DNA of 64,000 bases from Brachionus plicatilis (Eukaryota > Rotifera > Eurotatoria > Ploima > Brachionidae). The position numbers were made by a program, and so were the translations under genes. A model generated the notes under the pieces. The model saw nothing but the letters and a program-made list of their open reading frames with translations. It was not told the DNA's origin and searched no databases. Shown piece by piece: positions 55,358 to 64,000 of this stretch. Location of the stretch: positions 1,387,129-1,451,128 of the forward strand of contig QEOQ01000508.1 in the NCBI GenBank assembly GCA_010279815.1, in the 5' to 3' direction. Each line of letters starts with the position of its first letter. Positions within the stretch are counted from its first letter, which is position 1.

Positions 55358-58300
55358 GGTATTCTTTTTTTTGTATGAAAATAAAAATATTTTTTAATCA
55401 AAATTAATTAATTATAATATTTTTTAGATTTTAATTTTGATGGAAAAAGAAATTCGCAAAAATTATTAAATTTATTGAGTAATAAGCAAACGAATTACCA
55501 AAAAGTGTAAATAAAAGGAATAGCTTAACTCTGTAAAATGTTTAATGTTCAAGCAACTTTGCTTAATTCAAAAATATATACCTGCGAAATTTGTGCAAAG
55601 AAATTGCTCATTTGATTAGAGTACTTTTTAATGGCCTGCAAAATGCAGAAATTTTAAAGTTTTTGCAGACTTATTTTACAAATTTGCTTAAAATAAGGCA
55701 TTTTACAGGACTAAATTATCTTTTTTGGAAAAAAAGTTATTCAATTTTTTCATAATTGAAACGATCAAATCAAAAGAACTTCACAACCCTAGTGATGTTC
55801 ATTCAAGTGTAAATTCTGATCTTTCATGGAGCAGGTCGAGTGGCGTTTTAAAACGTTCGGGGAAGTTCCTTGAGTAGAAACAACCTGCTTTTTTTCTTCT
55901 GAAATGATTTCTTGTTTCGCCCTGTTTGTTAAAAAATTTTTGAAAAGACTATTAGCTCTCTCATCAATTGTATTGAAATTAAAAGTTCTGTGCATTGTAC
56001 AAATAGATATTTTGACTGGAAAATATTTGATGATTTTAAGGATCTTGTTTTGAATTTTTGAAGATGGCCTTTGATTTTTTTCAGTTCCTACATTTACCAT
56101 AATGAAACAATAATCAAAGATTTATAAAATGTGATGTTCAGAGCGAATGAATTAGAACATTTGAATTTTTTGATTTGCCTGAGTATATTCATTTTAAGGA
56201 TTACTTTCTTTTCCAGATTTACCATATGGTACCGTACTTCCTATGCGTATTTAATTTTTAAAATTGAAATTGAAAATTTAATTAGATTTTTGTATATACA
56301 AAGATGTTAAAATACAAAACTTAGGGTTTGTGGATTTTCATACAAATATTTCAATAAGAAATTAAGATATTAACATGGAAGAAATTATGGAAGAAAAATA
56401 TTCCACAGAAGTATACTCATAGATATTATTTCCATAAAATTATGTACCATACTTTAATAGAAAATACTTTGATAAAATTAAATTAAATTGTTTTTAAGAA
56501 CAAATTTTAAATGTATTTTAATTTTATTAACCCTTGAAGTAAGTTTTTTTCAATTAAATTTTTGTTTTTTTAGGTTAAAGGAAGAGTAAACATATTTTTT
56601 TGAATTTATTGTCCAAGAAAAATTATGAGAAATTATTGTTCTGAAAAAAATAATAAATTAATAATTTATGAATTTTTTCTTTATTTTAGGCTATTAAAAA
56701 ATTTTATGAAAATAACTCAAAGAAATAATTATTATATGCAAACAATTCTATGAAATTATTATTCTACGAAAAAAAATCTATGAATTGAACGTTCAAAGAA
56801 AAAGATAAAAAAAAAGAAAAATTTTCAATAAATTGTTTAATATTCTATCAAATTGTTTGTAAATTTAGAACAGCATTTAAATTTTTTGCAACAACCAAAT
56901 TCAGTATTATTTGAGTAGAAATTGATGCAAAAATTCATGTATAAATGATGAAGATTTTATTGGAAATTTCAAAATAACCAGAAAAAAAAAGAAAAGAAAA
57001 ATAAGCTCAAAATGAATAATAATTAAAAAATAAACATTTCAAATTTACTATATTTATGATTATATTTTTAGAAATTTATGACTCAAATACTTATTTTTGT
57101 CTTACTTTTGCACTTAATTTTTTAAATTTTGATTTAAACATCGCCTTTGAGACGTTCATTGAAATAATAAACTTTTAATATGTTGAAAATATTTTATTAA
57201 TTCAAGGATTAAAGTTTGCTTGAAATGGAACTGAATTTTATTTTAGATTTTATCTATATTTACTTTGATTCATTTGCTAAATGATTATTTTAACATAAAA
57301 GAAATTAAATTTCAAAAATGTTTTATTTCTAATTTGAATTGATCATAAAGACAAAATAAAAACTCCTCAAAAATTTGATATCTTATTCTTTCAACAATAT
57401 TTTCTTTTATATTAAAAGCAATTTTTATTTTTTGAATCTAATTTAAAAATCTTTTTTAACTTTGTTTTAACATAAAATTTTATAAAGCTCAATTTTGTCA
57501 AATTTTATAAATGAAAAAGGATTTTATTTTTTAATATATGGAAGATATGTATGAAAATTCACAATACCCTCAAATTAAATGATAAAAGACATCATATTTT
57601 AAATTAAAATTAAGATTAGCCTAATATTTTATGAAATAAATAATAATAATTATATTAAATCTTTGTTTAAAAATTAAAAATACTAAACAAAACTATCAAG
57701 GATCTTATTGATTCATGACCGTTTTCGTCATTTATTAGTGACCCAGCATAATTTTTCCTTTCTTCTTGAATACAAGACTTATTATGATTTATATATTACA
57801 TAATTCTGCTATTCAGAATCTAATCTTTATTTTTGGATGAGTGTTTTGTGGGCTTGTAAAGTTGATGATCTTTTAAACATAAATTCAATTTACAAAAAAT
57901 CAATAAGATAATAATTTTCTAAACGCTAACAAAAAAAATACATGGTTTAAAAGTCTCGATCCTTTTTAATTTTTTTTGATTATAAATTTTATATTTTCAC
58001 ATTAACCAAAAATATTAATATCACTTCAAATTTTAAATTTTTTAAAAAATTTATTAAACAAGGATTGTGATCTGAATGTTAAGTGGTAATTTTTTGTTAT
58101 TAAATGTATGATCAAGCTATTTTAAAATTTATGGGCTTCAAAATAATTTTCAAGAACCATCCTCATTTTGTAAATAAAATTTATAAACTCTTAAATCTTT
58201 TTTTTAATTAAAGTTAAATGAACAATTGTTTTTAAAAAATGAAAAATTGTATTTTATATTGAATTTAAATTGAAAAATGAAAAAAAAATGGAAAAAATGA

Positions 58301-59073
58301 ACCTTGAGAAATTTTTCTATGAATTTAAGTTTAAAAGATTACAAATAAGGCACTAAAATTTGACACAAAAAGTGGTTTCTTTATATTTTTTCTGATATCT
58401 TTCAGAAGGAAATTGAGATCGATTTGAAATTATAGACATGAATAAATTTTAGTCTACAAGACTGTGAGCCTAACAAAAAGCATGCTTTCTAAATATTAGC
58501 AAGTAAATAAAACCTGTATGGTCAAAATTAAAAAATATCTTGGAGCTAAATATTTTCCCAAGAATGGTAGCTAGAGAGGAGATAAGTATATGAAATTTGG
58601 TAATAGATTGGGTATCTCAATGGCAGCCTACTGCATTTTTTTTTCTTAAAGACACTTAGTTGACTGATTTCAAAAGTTTATTATAATAAATCAAATTAAT
58701 GAATAAGTCTAATTTATGCATTCTAATATTTAATTTTTCAAAAAAAAAAAAATCAAGCATTATATGTTCAGAAATTAAAATAATACCATCAATTGCCAAT
58801 TTGGTTTTGTCATTTTTTCGCTTAAGATTCACATCCTTGAATAAATTTAAAACCAATTTAAAACCTGTTGCTAAGTCGATAGGAAAAATGATCACTTCAA
58901 ATTAAAAATTAAATTATTTTTACTGTAGGTGCTTAGAAAAATGCATTTGGTAAAATTTTAATGAATCTCCAAAAACCTAATTTAACAAATTTTCAACTTC
59001 AACTTTAAGTGCATGTAAAACTTCTAGAAGATTAGAGCTATTTGAAATATTTTTTAAAAAATTTAATAAAAAA
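55358..59073. other. Intergenic region with a truncated MULE-like MITE
   Basis: Contains the truncated copy at about 55499-55785. A minus-strand ORF at 55789-56100 (103 codons) is the only long frame and has no recognised similarity. From 56.1 to 59.0 kb I see only AT-rich DNA. Confidence 0.5.
55499..55785 (+). mobile_element. Truncated MULE-like MITE copy
   Basis: The right end GAACTTCACAACCC matches the termini at 42470-42707. The internal CTGTAAAATG...GAGCAA-type and GCATTTTACAG...CTAAATTATC stretches match both other copies. No left GTTGTGAAG terminus is present, so the copy is 5'-truncated. Confidence 0.65.
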
Positions 59074-62000
59074 ATGAAAGTTGATTTGTCTAATAAAAAT
59101 TTAAAAAGAATCGACTACCTTTTTCTAAAGCAATATTTGAAATCCATTGTTCTAAACAATCAAGAAGAGATACTGATCGAAAACGAGGAAGATGAATCCA
59201 TTGAAGGTTTTGTCCAGACAATCTGTTTAGACAACAATTTTTTAAATAAGCTGGAAAATCTAGAATCTTTCCATAACTTGAAAAATGTGAGCTTTTTCTA
59301 TTGAGTTAAAAAATTTACTACTTTTTAGTTAAGTTGTCTCTCGGAAATAATCGCCTGGTTGAAATAAAATCTATTTGTCAACTGGTCAAACTTGAATATG
59401 TAAATTTACTGAATAATTCATTGATCGATTTGCAACCGTTTAAGCAGCTGAGAAACCTAATTTGGCTGAATATTTCCGGAAATCAAATAAAAGTCTTTCA
59501 AAATTTATAAATTTTATAATTTCAATTTTAAAAATTTTATTTAAAGAATTTGGACGCACTCAAATACAACATTTATTTAGAGTATTTAGACGCAAGTGAA
59601 AATTCAATCAGTTGTTTGAGTGATATCCGTGTATTGACAAAATTACATGTAAAAATCCTTTGCTAAATAAAAAATTCTATTAAAGTAAATTTTAATTGTT
59701 TTAAGACTCTTAATTTGAGTGGAAATGACATTCAAAGCTTAAACGACTTCTCAAACTTTTTGCCAGTATCCATAAAAAATCTTCATCTGTCATACAATTC
59801 AATTGATGACTTGAATGAAGTGTCTTACCTTCATCCGTTGACTCGGCTCGAATGTTTAAGTTTAGACAACAATCCGTGTGTTTCTTATTCCAATTAATAT
59901 CCTTTTGAAAAAATTTAAATTAATTAAATTCTAAATTTCTACCAAAAAATCCTTAACTATTATTACTGATAGATTCCTTGACTACCGACCATTCATTCTA
60001 AACTGGTGTGTAAACCTTAAAACATTAGATGGAATTTCTATTACGCAAAAAGAAAAGTAAATTTTTTTTTATAATTTATTTATATTTTTATTAACTTGGA
60101 TACCAATAAATTGCGTATATTGCTCAATAACGCATTTTTAAATTAAAATTTGAGCTTTCATTTAATAATTTAATTTTAATTAGTCAAAAAGCTGAGTGGC
60201 TTCATACTCAAGGCAAAGGGCGATACTTCAAACCAGGCCAAAACACACAACTTATAGAATATTTAATTCAAAGCTGCTCTTTGAGCATTGAAGTTTGTTA
60301 ATTTGGCAAATTTTCTGGTGCTGGCAAACAGAGTTGCGCTGACATTAGTAGGGTCTTTTCTTTTTGCTTTTGTTTATGAAACGAAATTGGCAAAATACTA
60401 CAAAATAGATCACAAATAAAAAAAAACTTTTATACATTTTTTAATTTATGATGCAGCTCTTTCCACTTTAAAGATTTTACCAACCATGCCACCGCAACTC
60501 CTTTTACCAACACCAATATTTTCCCAAGTAATCTTCAATTTAATTTCTTAAGTCTCTTCAAATTACAAAAACAGAAGCTGACACAGTCATAGCTAGTCGA
60601 GACACAGTCAAAGACAGCAGTGAAGCTCACACCAGTGATCTAATCTCCGATTACCATAATATTATGGTCAATAATTATTACTCATCAAGTGATTCGATCA
60701 ATAAGGATTTAAAGCTGTTCAATCAACTTAAAAACTCGAGCTATATTAATTCAAAGACCGACCCGGACACGGATTCGGACCGTGAAAGGAAGAGCAGGTA
60801 TTTGGAATATGACAACAGGCCGATCAAACCTCTGGACACCAACGCTTTCTACAAGCAAATATCCGAATTTTCGGAGGTAAGCGGTGAGGAGCTGGAAGAA
60901 ATGAGAAAAAAAGTGGTCCGAAACAGGGCAAAGACAAGCGATAACCAGAAATTACCGCAGCAAAAAAATTTCCTCAAAGCTCAATCTCGTCAGTATAGTC
61001 TCAATAAACCTGTTAAAGTCACCGAAAATAGAACTACACGGCTGCGTAAGCGAAGCAAAACTCAAGAAGACTTAAGTTTTAGTAAAAAAACTCCAACAAA
61101 AATAAATGTGGTAAAAAAAACTCCAAGTTCCAAGTCAACATCCAATACACCATTGAAAATCAAAAACTCATATTCACCTGCTAAATTCTCGAACTCTAGG
61201 CCCGAATCAAAAAACTCGTTCACCATAATGCCATCTACACTTGAAAAAAGGCTGGCAAATTTTTCCAAAACAGAAAAAATAAATGAACCAGAGGCAAATA
61301 GTGAGGATAATTTTGACAAAAAAGAAGACATGTCCATTCTATCTATGGAGATTCACTCGAAAATTCAAAAGCAGCGCCAAGAAATGAGGGCTCAGCGAGA
61401 AAAAAATCTACGTGAGTTCAAAAGTCAGCTCAGATTAATGGACCAAGAAAAAGAATATGCCGAATTCGAGAGTATTTACAACATCAAGGTTCCTTTGCCG
61501 GTGAGCGACACATTTGAAGACCAATGCGCCACCAAAATCCAAGCGGCCTTCCGAGGCTACAGACTGAGAAAATCAAAATTTATTCGGCCAAAAATTCTTT
61601 ACATAAAATACAAAAAAATAAAGAGAGAAGCTCTTTTTGTCAAGAATGGCTTGCATGATTTGAAAAAGGCTCAATTAGAACTGGTCGAATTTAGTCAGAA
61701 TTCAACTCAGATAATAAATGAACTAGTCAAAAAAATTGGAAGTTTTGACTTTACCAGCCAGATTGATAAAGTGGAGGCAGATTTGGCAAAGAAATTAAAA
61801 ATTGAAAATGAAGGCTTGATGCTTAAGGTGAAACTTCTGGAAGAAAAGTGCAAAAGTCTTGAAGAACAGGTGCCCAAATCGGAAACTGAAGACGAAGTTG
61901 AGTTCAAGTACAAGAAAGTCGAAGAAGAAAGTGTGGAGCCCAAAATTCAAATTCATCCGCCACTAAAAGTTCGCTTGCAAAAGTTAAATGAAAAAAGTGT

Positions 62001-62670
62001 GGCCTTAAAATGGAACCATAATCCGAAAAATTTGTTCGTCGAAATAACAGGCTACAAAATTTACATCAATGACGAATTGTGTGGAACCATGAAGTCTAGC
62101 GACACCATAGCAGCCATAAATGGCATTCAAGAAGAAGGAGAATACAAAATTTATTTGAAGACATTTTTGAACCAAATGGAATCGGACAAATCAAATTGTG
62201 TCATTACTCGGGTTAAAAAGAAACACAATAAAAATCAGACTTCTTCTAGTGTGAGCGATGAGGCCGAGGCTGAAAATGTAGCCAAAAGTGCCAATTTAAG
62301 TAACATAAGTGGAATTAGTGACCGGGATGAGTCAATGGAAAAAAAGTTGAGCTGCATGGATCTTCCATTTCAGAACTGGCTCGATTCTAGTCGTTCATTT
62401 TTGATTGATGAATCTAAAAATGACAGACTAAGAACAAAACCTCCCGTTAGTCCAAATCAGACTCAAGCAAAAACTAAGAAATTTATTGGAGTCAAAAGTG
62501 AAAATGATTTGAGCCTTAAGTATTCGCTTAATGAGCCTATGCAATCAAATAGTTTTTCGTTACCAAAAGAATCTTTGGTTCGAAAATCGATTTCTTTTGA
62601 TGAAGAATTTGAACTAGATGATAATTTAAACGAGCAAACTGAAAGAGAAAAATTTTCACAATTAATTTAA
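59074..62670 (+). CDS. CEP97: CEP97-like centrosomal LRR/IQ protein with FN3-like domain
   Basis: CEP97 partners CP110 to cap centrioles and suppress ciliation. Exons placed: 59074-59286, 59334-59492, 59547-59648, 59706-59875, 59973-60056, 60184-60292 and a large last exon up to 62670; the joins between 60292 and about 60580 are unresolved. N-terminal leucine-rich repeats include LDNNFLNKLENLES, LSLGNNRLVEI, LNISGNQIK, LNLSGNDIQSL and LSLDNNP. They are capped by FLDYRPFILNWCVNLKTLDG and AEWLHTQGKGRYFKPGQ, a close match to CEP97. The last exon has a Ser-rich stretch, an EMRAQREKNLREFKSQ coil, an IQ motif TKIQAAFRGYRLRK, and an FN3-like domain (VRLQKLNEKSVALKW, ITGYKIYINDELCG, YKIYLKTF). AATAAA lies at 62708-62713. 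Confidence 0.88.
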
Positions 62671-62889
62671 ATAAATTTAAAGAACTTTTTTCTGTATATT
62701 TATTACGAATAAAAACTAATTTGTATTTTTTTTTTAAAAAAATTTTTTTAATAAATTTAAATAACTTTTTAATTTGTTGTTTTAAATTTTTTAAATAGAA
62801 AGTGAAAAACTGGAATAGTATTAATTTGTTATATTTGATAATTTTTTGTAAAGTAATTTAATTAAATTGTAAATATTATAAGGTGGACA
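62671..62889. other. 3' flank of CEP97, AT-rich
   Basis: Contains the polyadenylation signal at 62708 and then featureless AT-rich sequence up to a LINE relic. Confidence 0.6.
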
Positions 62890-63627
62890 GTCCAAATTAA
62901 AGATATTGATGCGATCGAATCGGTTCAAAGACGAGGGCTGTTAGTAATTTTCCCCACAAATTTAGTATTTGATAAGAAAAAATTAAGTAAATTCCCCACA
63001 AATATAATAAAACAATGATATTTAAAGAATAAAAACAATTTCTTTAGTAGACAAGTAATTTATTCAGTTTATATCAACTAAATATGAAATAATCAGAGTT
63101 GTTTACACGTCCCAAAAAAAGTCCAAGTTTTGACTTTAAAATTTTTTTAAAAAAAAAAAAGTCCGAGTCCAGAATTTATTTTTTAAATTTGCTAGATCAG
63201 ACTTCATATCAAAAAATTTACATACTCTTGGGTTGTCTAATGCAATAGATTTGCCAAATATCAGAATATTGTTGCAATTTTAGCATAAATTTCTTCTTCA
63301 GTATTCAAAATTTTAAAGCCTGGACTTGGACTTTTGAATGAAAAAAAAAAAATTAAAGTCTTTGGTTGGACTTTAGAAAAAAAAAATCAAAAAAATGTGT
63401 CGAGAATGAGAGGCCAGCCAAAACTCAAAGATTAGACGTACAAGAATTGTCAAATGAGAAAATATGCTGGAAATGTAATGCGTCCATGAAAAAGAAAAAA
63501 GGTTATTTGTCTTCTAAAGAAATTGTTTTTATTCTTTAAATATAATTGTTTTATTATATTTGTTTGGAATTTACTAAATTTTTTCTTATCAAATATTAAG
63601 GGTCAAAGACGAGCCACAAAGCTTTTT
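62890..63627 (+). mobile_element. LINE relic split by an inverted-repeat element
   Basis: The frame GTC CAA ATT... reads VQIKDIDAIESVQRR and breaks at 62935. It resumes at 63614 as ATKLFSF and stop, restoring the reverse-transcriptase C-terminal motif VQRRATKL. The interruption is 62936-63602, bounded by TCAAAGACGAG at 62925-62935 and 63603-63613 (an 11-bp direct repeat). Confidence 0.75.
62936..63602. mobile_element. Inverted-repeat element carrying a nested hAT-like MITE
   Basis: Arms at about 62960-63055 and 63508-63600 are reverse complements (TTTGATAAGAAAAAATT against AATTTTTTCTTATCAAA). Between them, 63094-63390 is an inverted copy of the CAGAGTTGTTTA MITE seen complete at 29604-29868. 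No coding capacity. Confidence 0.7.
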
Positions 63628-64000
63628 TCCTTTTAAGATTATTTCTATGAGTTTTACATTATTCACTAATAGACAGTAAATAATTAGGCATAAAAGTGTT
63701 AGCTGAAAACACAATGATTAATCATTCAGATGACGTTTTTAAAATTTTTTAATAATTTGGTATTAATATCTATTAAATTTTAAATTAGTAGTCGTTTATT
63801 GGATTATTTCATTATTGCTAAAATCTTCAGCGTTATTTTTAGAAGGGTTAATATTTAAATTAACTGAAAAAAGTTATTTATTTAAACTTAAATTATCTAA
63901 ATTTAGATTGATATCTGTTTAGAAAAACATTATAATTATAAAATATTTCGTTTTAAAGTATTTAGAAAAATATATTTCATCTTCAAATTCAACTAGTTTA
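63628..64000. other. Right edge, nothing recognised
   Basis: AT-rich sequence without recognisable features up to the window end. Confidence 0.55.

Noticed and set aside
55789..56100. 103-codon minus-strand ORF next to a MITE end
   Set aside because: Somewhat balanced composition, but no recognised family, no clear splice context, and its 3' end runs up to the MITE terminus; not enough to call a gene.
58656..58905. Overlapping ORFs on both strands upstream of CEP97
   Set aside because: No similarity; both strands open through the same AT-rich stretch.
61062..61943. Minus-strand Ser/Phe-rich ORFs opposite CEP97
   Set aside because: Complement of Lys/Glu-rich coding sequence; the plus strand has the IQ and coiled-coil motifs.

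Overview
The window is metazoan nuclear DNA. It is very AT-rich and has spliced genes with mostly 47-60 nt GT-AG introns, plus a few very long introns full of mobile-element debris. Animal-specific genes (alpha-catulin, AGAP, WDR59, CEP97, NUDCD1), an AA15-type lytic polysaccharide monooxygenase and a small peptide precursor point to an invertebrate. Base composition and intron style would fit a monogonont rotifer such as Brachionus. That placement is an inference, since no species-diagnostic marker is visible.

Layout: 1-4.1 kb is non-coding. 4.1-9.3 kb is alpha-catulin (+), with a 2.5 kb intron holding retrotransposon tails. 10.6-11.4 kb is uridine-cytidine kinase (-), divergent from a 72-residue orphan at 11.4 kb (+). 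14.2-15.2 kb is a coilin-N-like plus SGNH-hydrolase-like fusion (-), lying 185 nt downstream of WDR59 (15.3-20.2 kb, -). 20-27.6 kb is gene-free with a MULE-type element, a long AAT microsatellite and a LINE 3' end. 27.7-35.9 kb is AGAP (+); its 4.5 kb second intron contains a hAT-like MITE, a large palindrome, a LINE relic and a GC-rich foldback element. 38.5-38.9 kb is a secreted-peptide precursor, 40.2-41.5 kb the monooxygenase and 43.0 kb a small Cys-rich secreted ORF. 44.6-48.2 kb is a tight run ETFRF1-FAD synthase-NUDCD1. 49.2-50.4 kb is a small MGSS ORF followed by proteasome chaperone PSMG2. 53.2-54.1 kb is an orphan two-exon candidate behind a TATA box. 54.3-55.4 kb is a decayed piggyBac. 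59.1-62.7 kb is a CEP97-like centrosomal gene carrying an extra fibronectin-III-like domain. 62.9-63.6 kb is a nested transposon insertion.

Functional links: ETFRF1 (which acts on the FAD of electron-transfer flavoprotein) overlaps FAD synthase, so two flavin genes share one transcribed strip. WDR59 (GATOR2) and AGAP (Arf GAP) are nutrient-signalling and membrane-traffic regulators. PSMG2 assembles 20S proteasomes and CEP97 acts at centrioles. Several start codons sit just after strong 3' splice-site sequences in closely spaced same-strand genes, which suggests spliced-leader trans-splicing and possible operons.

Exon boundaries were set by hand from reading frame, splice dinucleotides and remembered family conservation. 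No alignment or search was run.
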